Part shown: one piece after another, positions 1-6,502 of the stretch
Numbering within the stretch: the first letter of the stretch is position 1
How the letters are laid out: each line of letters begins with the position of its first letter
NCBI GenBank assembly: GCA_020722625.1
Contig: DYKK01000190.1
Location: 1 to 6,502 of the forward strand
Length of the DNA stretch: 6,502 nt
From: Anaeromyxobacter dehalogenans
Lineage (GTDB): Bacteria > Myxococcota_A > UBA9042 > DTJE01
Reading direction: 5' to 3'
Notes under the pieces: generated by a model
What the model saw: only the letters and a program-made list of their open reading frames with translations
Told to the model about the DNA's origin: nothing
Databases searched by the model: none
Translations under genes and position numbers: made by a program

Positions 1-48
1 ATGCCGGACCCCGGATGCCGGACTCTTACGAAGAAACTCGACGCGAAC

Positions 49-74
49 CTGGAGCCGCGAGCACTGCCCGCGGC
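49..74 (+). repeat. REP-like palindrome, left copy
   Basis: Seen in sequence: CTGGA is followed by an imperfect inverted repeat, with arms at 54-63 and 65-74 around C64. Nine of ten pairs match; A60/C68 is the exception. The same unit occurs twice in tandem at 6431-6480. Aligned over 33 bases starting at 48, this copy and the first right-hand copy agree at 27 positions. The second pair of the stem is C55-G73 here but A-T and G-C in the other copies, so pairing is preserved while the bases change. The copy lies outside genes, upstream of the start chosen for the first gene. Known: bacterial REP elements associated with RAYT transposases often carry a GTAG or GGAG tetranucleotide 5' of an imperfect palindrome, and GGAG precedes the stem here. 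No RAYT gene is in this window, so membership of that class is an inference. Confidence 0.6.
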
Positions 75-110
75 CAGAGGGTCGGTTTCATCCATCAGGG
101 TCCGCGAAGC

Positions 111-130
111 CGGTGTCGTACTTGACACCG
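111..130. promoter_or_regulatory. Inverted repeat, possible operator
   Basis: A perfect dyad, CGGTGTC-N6-GACACCG, has 7-base arms at 111-117 and 124-130. It overlaps the TTGACA hexamer at 122-127 of the candidate promoter for the first gene, the position expected for a repressor operator. It could also form a short hairpin, but no T-run follows, so it is not an intrinsic terminator. No regulator gene is visible nearby, so the operator role is inferred only from symmetry and position. Confidence 0.4.
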
Positions 131-150
131 TCCGTTCGGGCGGGCACGAT
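122..150 (+). promoter_or_regulatory. Candidate promoter of the first gene
   Basis: A perfect -35 hexamer TTGACA (122-127) is followed by a 17-base spacer and CACGAT (145-150), which matches the -10 consensus at three of six positions, including the conserved A2 and T6. The predicted transcription start, about seven bases after the -10, falls at about 157. That is the first base of the ATG chosen for the following gene, so the message would be leaderless or nearly so. The strong -35 and ideal spacing support it; the weak -10 counts against it. Confidence 0.4.
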
Positions 151-156
151 CCGTCC

Positions 157-501
157 ATGATGCGCGAGCATTCCAGATTCCAGCTCGAGGCCACGCGGCT
201 TGGAAGGACCGTCGTGTTCCAGGTGACGGTGTTCGAGAAGGAGGACCGCCAGCGCAACCGGCTCTTCGCCGAGACGCAGTGTTCGGACCCCCTTCACTTC
301 CTGTTGCAGTTCATCGTCCGGGACGCCACGGACTTTGACGACCTCCTGTCCCGGTTTCTGGCGGAACTGGAGCACCGCGGGTTCGAGGCGACCCGCTACC
401 GCCGGCGCGAGGGCGGGAAGTGGGGCGAGTGGGCCGCGCTCGCGGGCGCATCAGGGACCCGGCCGGAACCCGACCGGGCCGGGACCGTGACGGAAGGTTG
501 A
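157..501 (+). CDS. Small protein of unknown function
   Basis: A protein of 114 residues that I do not recognise. The first half has two stretches rich in alternating hydrophobic residues (about 8-16 and 19-27), likely beta strands. An acidic, leucine-rich segment follows (about 45-75, including DDLLSRFLAELEHRG), likely helical. A basic patch (YRRREGGKWGEW) and a low-complexity Pro/Gly/Ala tail end the protein. There is no signal peptide or membrane segment, so it is probably cytoplasmic. The frame is open back to base 1, but ATG157 (or ATG160) is preferred: third-position GC is clearly higher after it, and the region before it contains a palindromic repeat, a dyad and a TTGACA promoter motif. 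No Shine-Dalgarno sequence precedes it, consistent with a leaderless start. It ends 60 bases before glgA on the same strand. That it is a real gene is fairly likely from codon bias; its function is open. Confidence 0.6.
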   Translation: MMREHSRFQLEATRLGRTVVFQVTVFEKEDRQRNRLFAETQCSDPLHFLLQFIVRDATDFDDLLSRFLAELEHRGFEATRYRRREGGKWGEWAALAGASGTRPEPDRAGTVTEG

Positions 502-561
502 GCCGCTGCGGCGTCGCCTTGAACCCTCGAAGACGCTCGTGCGGAACCAGGAGAGAGGGTC

Positions 562-1992
562 ATGCTTTCCATCATGCACTGCACCCCGGAGGTGGTCCCC
601 TTCTCGAAGACCGGGGGGCTCGCCGATGTGTCGGCGGCCCTCCCCGAGGCCCTGACCCGCCGGGGCCACGAGGTCACGGTGGTGACGCCCCTGTATGCCC
701 GGGTGGACCGGGACCGGCACGGGGTGCGCGCGACCGGCCGCGCGTTCGACGTGACGCTCGGGGGACGGACCGAGAGGTTCGAGGTCTTCGAGGCGCACCT
801 GCCCGCGGGGACGCGGGTGGTCCTGCTGGCGCACGACGGGTTCTTCGGTCGCCCGGAGTTGTACGGGACCCGCGACGGCGATTACCCGGACAATCCCCTG
901 CGCTTCGCCTTCTTCTCGGCCGCGGTCTTCCGGATGCTTCGGGGCAGCCGCGCATGCCCGTCCATCCTGCACGCCCACGACTGGCAGGCGGGACTGGTCC
1001 CCGCGTTCAACCACCTCTATCACCTGGACCTGTGCGGCACGGTCTTCACGGTCCACAACCTCGCGTACCAGGGGCTCTTCCCGGCCGAGGTCCTGCCCGA
1101 TGTGGGCCTCCCGTGGGACGTCTTCAACCCCGAGCAGGTCGAGTTCTACGGGAAGGTGAACTTCCTGAAGGCGGGACTCGTCTTCGCGGATCGGATCACG
1201 ACCGTGAGCCCCGGATACGCCCGCGAGATCACGACCCCGGAGTTCGGGTGCGGCCTGGACGGGGTCCTGCGCAAGCGGGCGTCCCACCTCGTCGGGGTCC
1301 TGAACGGCGTGGACTACGGGGAGTGGGACCCCGAGGGCGACCCGCACCTTCCGGCGCGCTACCGTCCCGGCGACCTGTCCGGCAAGGCGGCCTGCCGGGA
1401 CGCCCTGCTCGCCGAATACGGCCTGGCGCCGTCCGACGGACCGGTGATCGGGGCCGTGGGAAGGCTCGCGGCCCAGAAGGGGTTCGACCTGGTCGCGCAG
1501 GTCCTGCCGGACCTGGTCGGGATGGGGGCCCGCGTGGTGATCCTGGGCACCGGGGACCGCGAGATCGAGGAGGCCCTGACCTCGGCGGCGGCCCGGTTCC
1601 CCGGGCGGGTGGGGGTCCGCGTCGCGTTCGACAACCGGCTGGCGCACCTGATCGAGGCCGGGAGCGACTTCTTCGTGATGCCGTCCCGGTACGAGCCGTG
1701 CGGGCTGAACCAGATGTACAGCCTCAAGTACGGCACGATCCCGGTCGTGCACGCGGTCGGCGGCCTCGACGACACGGTGGTGGACGTCACGGAGGACCCC
1801 GGGCGGGGGACGGGCGTCAAGTTCCGCACCTTCACGCGAGAGGCGTTCGTGGACGCCCTTCGGCGGGCGGTGGACCTGCACGCCGACCCGGCGGCCCTCG
1901 ACGCGGTGCGGCGGCGCGGGATGGCGCAGGACTTCTCGTGGGACGCGGCGGCCCGGACCTACGAGGCCCTCTATCTCCAGGTGATCGGCTAG
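562..1992 (+). CDS. glgA: Glycogen (starch) synthase, GT5 family
   Basis: Transfers glucose from ADP-glucose (in some bacteria UDP-glucose) to the non-reducing end of a growing alpha-1,4-glucan; a cytoplasmic enzyme of glycogen synthesis. Its 476 residues match the usual length of about 477. The N-terminal GT5 domain opens with the nucleotide-sugar-binding KTGGLADV motif (K16 corresponds to the E. coli ADP-glucose-contacting lysine), then HAHDWQAG (137-144) and TVHNLAYQG (163-171). NGVDYGEWDP starts at 248. The C-terminal GT-B domain has GRLAAQKG (300-307) and SRYEPCGLNQ (375-384), in which E378 is the conserved acidic residue. The start is fixed by AGGAG at 549-553, eight bases before ATG562, and by the family's usual N-terminus. 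A carboxyltransferase gene follows after 30 bases, probably in the same transcript. No other glycogen gene (glgB, glgC, glgP) is visible, so the donor nucleotide cannot be judged from context. Confidence 0.96.
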   Translation: MLSIMHCTPEVVPFSKTGGLADVSAALPEALTRRGHEVTVVTPLYARVDRDRHGVRATGRAFDVTLGGRTERFEVFEAHLPAGTRVVLLAHDGFFGRPELYGTRDGDYPDNPLRFAFFSAAVFRMLRGSRACPSILHAHDWQAGLVPAFNHLYHLDLCGTVFTVHNLAYQGLFPAEVLPDVGLPWDVFNPEQVEFYGKVNFLKAGLVFADRITTVSPGYAREITTPEFGCGLDGVLRKRASHLVGVLNGVDYGEWDPEGDPHLPARYRPGDLSGKAACRDALLAEYGLAPSDGPVIGAVGRLAAQKGFDLVAQVLPDLVGMGARVVILGTGDREIEEALTSAAARFPGRVGVRVAFDNRLAHLIEAGSDFFVMPSRYEPCGLNQMYSLKYGTIPVVHAVGGLDDTVVDVTEDPGRGTGVKFRTFTREAFVDALRRAVDLHADPAALDAVRRRGMAQDFSWDAAARTYEALYLQVIG

Positions 1993-2022
1993 GACGGCTC
2001 CCGGCCGCGCGGAGGACGGACC

Positions 2023-3582
<1,560 letters not shown>

Positions 3583-3605
3583 ACGAGGATCCCTCGGTGG
3601 TCTGT

Positions 3606-3623
3606 GGAGGTTGGTGGGTGGGG
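3606..3623 (+). other. G-rich tract, possible two-tier G-quadruplex in uspA leader
   Basis: GGAGGTTGGTGGGTGGGG has five runs of two or more G separated by loops of one or two bases, enough for a two-quartet G-quadruplex in the transcript or the coding DNA strand. It ends 19 bases before the uspA Shine-Dalgarno sequence AAGGAG (3643-3648). An alternative hairpin, GGGTG (3616-3620) with CACCC (3624-3628), uses part of the same bases, so the two structures would compete. A role in expression is inferred from position only. Confidence 0.3.
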
Positions 3624-3655
3624 CACCCCGGAAGGTCTCTTGAAGGAGAATCGCG

Positions 3656-4165
3656 ATGGACGTGCAACTGAAAGTTCAGAACATCTTGATTCCGATTGAC
3701 TTTTCCGATTCCTCGCGCAAGGCGTTCTACGTCGGGTTGAAGTTCTCCCGCGTCTTCGACGCCGAGACCACGGTGCTCCACGTCATGGAACCCATCGCCT
3801 CGTTCGATTCCGGCGAGGACATGGACCGGCAGGCGAGCGAGGTGCGGCGCGTGGAGGACGGCGTGAGGCGTCGGGTGAACGAGTTGTTCGAGGCCGGGGG
3901 CCTCGCGGAGGTGGACCGCCGGAAGGTGAAGGTCGAGATCCGCGCGGGCAAGCCGTACCTGGAGATCCTGCGCTTCGCCTGGCAGAACGACGTGGACCTG
4001 ATCGTCATGGGGTCGCACGGGTACACGGGCGTCAAGCACATGTTGATCGGCAGCCAGACGGAGAAGGTGGTCCGCCGGGCGCACTGCATGGTCCTGACCA
4101 TCAAGCCGGACGACTTCGAGGTCGAGTCCGACATCACGGGCGTCCCCAAGAAGTTTCGGGCGTGA
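3656..4165 (+). CDS. uspA: Universal stress protein, UspA family
   Basis: A single-domain universal stress protein of 169 residues, soluble and cytoplasmic, of the ATP-binding type. The N-terminal strand ILIPIDFS carries the conserved acidic D15. The nucleotide-binding signature G-x2-G-x9-G-S is intact: GSHG at 119-122 and GS at 132-133, preceded by VDLIVM. Family members usually form dimers and respond to starvation, stress or energy state; the specific role here is not deducible. The length is slightly above the usual 140-150 because of a charged tail of about 18 residues after the last strand (DDFEVESDITGVPKKFRA). AAGGAG at 3643-3648, seven bases before ATG3656, supports the start. It follows the carboxyltransferase by 73 bases, a gap that holds the G-rich leader. 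Its stop codon directly abuts the stop of the convergent DHH gene. Confidence 0.9.
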   Translation: MDVQLKVQNILIPIDFSDSSRKAFYVGLKFSRVFDAETTVLHVMEPIASFDSGEDMDRQASEVRRVEDGVRRRVNELFEAGGLAEVDRRKVKVEIRAGKPYLEILRFAWQNDVDLIVMGSHGYTGVKHMLIGSQTEKVVRRAHCMVLTIKPDDFEVESDITGVPKKFRA

Positions 4166-5167
4166 TCAAGACCCCGCGAGCCTCTCGCGCAAGGGCGGGA
4201 GCGCGCGGGCGACGGCGTCCTCGATGGTCGCCACGATGTCCGCGCCGGCCGCGAAGGGATGGCCGCCTCCGCCCAGGGCCTCGGCCACGTCGTGGATCGG
4301 GATGCCGCCGGGCGACCGGATGCTGACCTTGACCTTCCCACCTTCCCGGAACTGCTTGAACAGGACCGCGATGTCCACGCCGTCAATCTCGCCCAGGACC
4401 ATGACCATGGTCCGCACGTCGTCGCTGTCCACGTCGAGTCCGGAGAGCGTGGCCGGGGTGACGGTCCCCCAGGCGAGGCGCCCCTCGCACTCGAAGCGGG
4501 CCGTGTCCAGCACGCGGGCCTGGAGGAGGAGCCGGTCGCGCGGGACCGTGGCGAACAGGCGGCGCGTGATCCCCTCGGCGTCGGCCCCGGCCTCGACAAG
4601 GCGGGCCGCGGCGCGAAACACGTTCGCGTCGTTGCGGACGAAGCGGAACTGGTTCGTGTCGAAGACGATCGCGCCATAGAGCGGAGACGCCAGGTCCGGG
4701 GTCCACGCAACGCCCAGGCGGTCGAGGATTTCGCACATCAGCTCGCCGGTCGAGGAAAAGCCGTCCACCACGATCCCGGGGATCGTCCGGCCGTTCGGGG
4801 GGTGGTGGTCCATCGCGACGGTGGGACCGGTCCTTTGCGCGAGCGCCTCGGCGACGGGGCCGGTCCGGCGGACCTCGGCGGTGTCCACCAGGATCACGAG
4901 GTCGGCCTGCACGATCGCCCGGGTGTCGGACGGCCGGAACACGACGATGTCCTGGCGCGGGTCCAGGAAGACGAACCGACGGGCCGTGGGTCCGGGGTTG
5001 AGGATCCGCACGCGGCGGCCGCCCGCGCGCAACGCCCTCGCCAGCGCGATCTCCGAGCCGATCCCGTCCGCGTCCGGTCCCTCGTGGGTCGTGAGCACAA
5101 GGTCGCGGGCCTCGCGGATCCGGTCGAGCACGGCCGCGACCACGGTCTCGTCCAGTCGGGAAGACAT
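4166..5167 (-). CDS. nrnA: DHH/DHHA1 phosphoesterase, NrnA-type (oligoribonuclease / pAp phosphatase)
   Basis: A soluble metal-dependent phosphoesterase of 333 residues. NrnA-family enzymes degrade very short RNAs and dephosphorylate 3'-phosphoadenosine 5'-phosphate (pAp) to AMP. The four metal-site motifs are present: THEGPDADGIGS (27-38, with H28, D32, D34), VDTAE (D95), MDHHP (D120, H121, H122) and FDTNQF (D170). The C-terminal DHHA1 domain ends with the substrate-binding GGGGHPFAAG (299-308). Motif I reads PDADG and motif IV FDTN, where PDGDA and TDTG are commoner; the acidic metal ligands are kept. ATG5167 is chosen over an upstream in-frame start at 5218 because GGAGGT (5182-5177) sits nine bases before it, and because it overlaps the Nudix stop by one base (TGATG), a sign of translational coupling. 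The stop abuts that of uspA. A GdpP-like c-di-AMP role is unlikely, since no membrane, PAS or GGDEF parts are present. Confidence 0.9.
   Translation of the reverse strand: MSSRLDETVVAAVLDRIREARDLVLTTHEGPDADGIGSEIALARALRAGGRRVRILNPGPTARRFVFLDPRQDIVVFRPSDTRAIVQADLVILVDTAEVRRTGPVAEALAQRTGPTVAMDHHPPNGRTIPGIVVDGFSSTGELMCEILDRLGVAWTPDLASPLYGAIVFDTNQFRFVRNDANVFRAAARLVEAGADAEGITRRLFATVPRDRLLLQARVLDTARFECEGRLAWGTVTPATLSGLDVDSDDVRTMVMVLGEIDGVDIAVLFKQFREGGKVKVSIRSPGGIPIHDVAEALGGGGHPFAAGADIVATIEDAVARALPPLRERLAGS
4175..4189 (+). terminator. Hairpin just past the uspA stop, terminator doubtful
   Basis: CGCGAG (4175-4180), loop CCT, CTCGCG (4184-4189) is a perfect 6-base stem starting ten bases after the uspA stop. 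It lies inside the last codons of the convergent DHH gene. There is no T-tract after it on the plus strand, so it is not a standard intrinsic terminator. It might act with Rho or only stabilise the mRNA end, and may be no more than codon coincidence in GC-rich DNA. Confidence 0.2.
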
Positions 5168-5760
5168 CACGAAACGACCTCCAGCAACCCCAGGAGCATC
5201 CGGGCCGTGGCGCCCCACACGACCTCCCCGTCCCAGTCGCAGACGAGGACCTCCGCGAACCCGTCGGGATGGTCCGCGGGGATCCGGCGAAGGCGCGCGG
5301 GGTCCGACAGGGCCGCGAGCGGGAAGGCGAAGACCCTCTCGATCTCGGCGGACGCGGGCGCGAGGCCGTCGAAGGACTGGATGACCCCGACCCAGGGCGT
5401 CACGTGATACCCGGTGAGGGTGGTGTAGTCGTCGAGCCGGCCCAGGACCCGGACGCGCGCCGGGTCGAGCCCGACCTCCTCGGCGGATTCGCGCAGGGCC
5501 GCTTGCAGGGTGTCCGCGTCCTGGGGTTCCACGACGCCGCCCGGGAGCGAGACCTGCCCCTTGTGGTCCTTGACGGAGTTGCTGCGGCGCGTGAGGAGGA
5601 CCTCGGCCCCGCCGGGCGCGTCGCGCAGGAGGATCAGGACCGCCGCGGGCGTGAGGGCCTCCGCGGGGCGGGTGCGCGGGACGCGACCTGCGAGCGCCCG
5701 GGAGACGTCGGCCACGCGCACGGGGCGACCAGGGGTCACCGGGTGTTCATGACGGTTCAA
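5167..5760 (-). CDS. Nudix hydrolase, CoA diphosphatase (NudL-like)
   Basis: A Nudix hydrolase of 197 residues, probably splitting CoA or its derivatives into 3',5'-ADP (pAp) and 4'-phosphopantetheine. The CoA-diphosphatase signature precedes the Nudix box: LLTRRSNSVKDHKGQVSLPGG (55-75), close to the NuCoA pattern ending in FPGG. The box itself runs from G75 to L98 and contains RESAEEVGL (90-98) with metal ligands E94 and E95. It has one residue more than GX5E before the helix, as I recall for E. coli NudL. GYHVTPWVGVI follows, also usual in this group. No signal peptide or membrane segment. The start is TTG5760, with a modest AAAGGG eight bases upstream; GTG5739 is an alternative without a clear Shine-Dalgarno. 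The gene begins four bases after the folE stop and overlaps the DHH start by one base, so the three are probably one operon. General Nudix assignment is very secure; CoA specificity is likely. Confidence 0.9.
   Translation of the reverse strand: MNRHEHPVTPGRPVRVADVSRALAGRVPRTRPAEALTPAAVLILLRDAPGGAEVLLTRRSNSVKDHKGQVSLPGGVVEPQDADTLQAALRESAEEVGLDPARVRVLGRLDDYTTLTGYHVTPWVGVIQSFDGLAPASAEIERVFAFPLAALSDPARLRRIPADHPDGFAEVLVCDWDGEVVWGATARMLLGLLEVVS
5177..5182 (-). promoter_or_regulatory. Ribosome binding site deciding the nrnA start
   Basis: The minus strand reads GGAGGT, a full-strength Shine-Dalgarno sequence nine bases before ATG5167 and inside the last codons of the Nudix gene. No comparable site was noted for the in-frame start at 5218. 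This and the TGATG overlap fix the DHH protein start at 5167. Confidence 0.75.
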
Positions 5761-5764
5761 GTCG

Positions 5765-6325
5765 TCAACCCTTTGCGGTCGCGCGCAGGAACTCCTCGCG
5801 CGTCCGGACGTCGTCTTCCAGGGACCCGCGCCACGCGAACGACACGACCTGGGCGTCCTGCTTTCGCACCCCGCGGGCGACCATGCACAGATGGACCGCG
5901 GTCACCTGAACGCCCAGCCCCCGCGGGCCCAGGACCTCGGCCAGGTGGTCCGCGATCTGGCGGGTCATCCGTTCCTGGACCTGGGGGCGGCAGGCGAAGT
6001 GGTCCACCACGCGGGCGATGCGGCTCAACCCGAGGATGCGGCCGTCCGGGATGTAGCCCACGTGGGCGTGTCCGAAGAAGGGCAGGAGGTGGTGCTCGCA
6101 CAGGGACACGAACTCGATGTCGCGCACGAGCACGAGGTCGCGCGACTCCTCCTCGAACAGGCCGCCCTCGGTCAGGGTCCCCGCATCCTCGCGCAGACCG
6201 CGCGTCAGGTAGGTCAGGGACTCGAGCACCCGCCTCGGGGTCTCGGCCAGGCCGGGCCGATCCGGGTCCTCGCCGAGCCGCCGCAGCAACGCCCTCAATC
6301 CTTCCGCGAAGTCGTCCGCCGCCAT
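5765..6325 (-). CDS. folE: GTP cyclohydrolase I, type IA
   Basis: Converts GTP to 7,8-dihydroneopterin triphosphate, the first step of folate and pterin synthesis (also feeding queuosine-type pathways); a cytoplasmic decamer in known members. From ATG6325 the protein has 186 residues, against about 190 in Bacillus subtilis. The N-terminal helix contains LGEDPDRPGLAETPRRV (17-33). Zinc ligands are C76 and H79 of CEHH and C147 of HLCMVARG. GTP-contacting residues are kept: H78, S101 and R102 (GLSR), Q117-E118 (VQERM), H145 and R151. After RGVRK the usual segment ending TSAxRG reads QDAQVVSFAWRG (156-167), a local deviation. The frame stays open up to TTG6385, with ATGs at 6358 and 6355. ATG6325 is chosen because a strong promoter overlaps the upstream candidates, and the purine-rich GGGAAGGGG lies just before it. 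It is the first gene of an apparent three-gene operon. Confidence 0.92.
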   Translation of the reverse strand: MAADDFAEGLRALLRRLGEDPDRPGLAETPRRVLESLTYLTRGLREDAGTLTEGGLFEEESRDLVLVRDIEFVSLCEHHLLPFFGHAHVGYIPDGRILGLSRIARVVDHFACRPQVQERMTRQIADHLAEVLGPRGLGVQVTAVHLCMVARGVRKQDAQVVSFAWRGSLEDDVRTREEFLRATAKG

Positions 6326-6353
6326 CCCCTTCCCGCCGGGCACGAGCCGCTCC

Positions 6354-6381
6354 ATCATACCCGAAAAGAAACATGCCTCAA
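6354..6381 (-). promoter_or_regulatory. Promoter of the folE operon
   Basis: On the minus strand TTGAGG (6381-6376, four of six -35 bases) is followed by a 16-base AT-richer spacer and TATGAT (6359-6354, five of six -10 bases). This is the best sigma-70-like match I found. Transcription would start near 6347, giving a leader of about 22 bases to ATG6325. That would exclude the in-frame starts at 6385, 6358 and 6355 from the message. Confidence 0.55.
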
Positions 6382-6430
6382 GCAAAGCACCCCGTTTTCA
6401 AGGTCGCGACTTGCGCGCATCGTGGTTCCC

Positions 6431-6457
6431 CTGGAGACGCGAGCACTGCTCGCGTCT
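6431..6457 (+). repeat. REP-like palindrome, right copy 1
   Basis: CTGGAG leads into a perfect inverted repeat with 11-base arms, 6435-6445 and 6447-6457, around C6446. The core CGCGAGC...GCTCGCG is shared with the copies at 49-74 and 6456-6480. The outer stem pair A6437-T6455 replaces C-G of the left copy. No T-run follows on either side, so it is not a typical intrinsic terminator. It lies about 50 bases upstream of the folE -35, outside any gene I can support. Confidence 0.65.
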
Positions 6458-6480
6458 GGACGCGCGAGCGCCGCTCGCGC
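6456..6480 (+). repeat. REP-like palindrome, right copy 2
   Basis: This unit starts exactly 25 bases after the previous one, again with CTGGA, and overlaps its last two bases. The inverted repeat is perfect over 9-base arms, 6462-6470 and 6472-6480, around C6471. Its outer pair is G6462-C6480 where the other copies have A-T and C-G. The pair forms a head-to-tail tandem, unlike many REP doublets, which are head-to-head. The remaining bases to 6502 show no further unit. Confidence 0.6.
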
Positions 6481-6502
6481 CACGTCGCGACCGATCTTCG
6501 AG

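Larger units (their letters stand above)
6402..6492. repeat. Short inverted repeats flanking the REP-like pair
   Basis: GGTCGCGAC (6402-6410) and GTCGCGACC (6484-6492) are exact inverted copies enclosing the REP-like pair. Each contains the self-palindrome GTCGCGAC, so they also read as direct repeats. They might bound a mobile 91-base element, but I see no such sequence beside the left copy, and chance is possible in GC-rich DNA. Confidence 0.25.

Noticed and set aside
1..23. Direct repeat ATGCCGGAC at 1-9 and 15-23
   Set aside because: Only two short copies at the window edge; it cannot be told from chance without the flanking sequence.
1..156. N-terminal extension of the first gene back to base 1
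   Set aside because: Third-position GC is lower than in the rest of the frame, and the stretch contains a palindromic repeat, a dyad and a TTGACA promoter motif.
3584..3596. CGAGG-ATC-CCTCG hairpin after the carboxyltransferase stop as a terminator
   Set aside because: Only five base pairs and no T-tract; too weak to call.
5168..5218. Upstream in-frame start for the DHH gene
   Set aside because: It would overlap the Nudix gene by about 50 bases, while ATG5167 has a strong Shine-Dalgarno sequence and the expected family N-terminus.
4259..5407. Plus-strand open frame opposite the DHH and Nudix genes
   Set aside because: Antisense to two genes with intact catalytic motifs; its own translation is compositionally biased and shows no domain.

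Overview
The window looks like a GC-rich bacterial chromosome segment (roughly two thirds G+C or more by eye, with strongly G/C-ending third codon positions in the real genes). A type I GTP cyclohydrolase (FolE), a GT5 glycogen synthase and Shine-Dalgarno-led genes point to a bacterium rather than an archaeon. I cannot name the phylum. All recognisable genes are chromosomal housekeeping or metabolic genes. There is no transposase, phage gene, CRISPR array or RNA gene.

Layout: seven genes in two converging groups. Plus strand: a small protein of unknown function (157-501), glycogen synthase glgA (562-1992), a propionyl-CoA carboxylase-type carboxyltransferase (2023-3582) and a universal stress protein (3656-4165). 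Minus strand, read from the right: folE (6325 to 5765), a CoA-diphosphatase-type Nudix hydrolase (5760 to 5167) and a DHH/DHHA1 phosphoesterase of the NrnA type (5167 to 4166). The two groups meet with no base between their stop codons (TGATCA at 4163-4168).

How the genes may work together: the minus-strand Nudix and DHH genes overlap by one base, so they are probably translationally coupled. Their expected reactions are consecutive: CoA diphosphatases release 3',5'-ADP (pAp) and 4'-phosphopantetheine, and NrnA-type enzymes convert pAp to AMP. This suggests a two-step CoA turnover module, which is an inference from family knowledge. The plus-strand genes concern carbon storage (glgA), acyl-CoA carboxylation and stress response; a shared pathway is not evident.

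Non-coding content: the left edge (1-156) and right edge (6382-6502) are intergenic and carry copies of one REP-like palindrome, one copy on the left and a tandem pair with a 25-base period on the right. The outer stem pair changes in a compensatory way between copies (C-G, A-T, G-C). The left edge also holds a perfect 7-base dyad overlapping a TTGACA hexamer just upstream of the first gene, which may be transcribed leaderless. A good promoter lies upstream of folE and argues for a shorter FolE than the longest open frame. The uspA leader contains a G-rich tract able to form a two-tier G-quadruplex.
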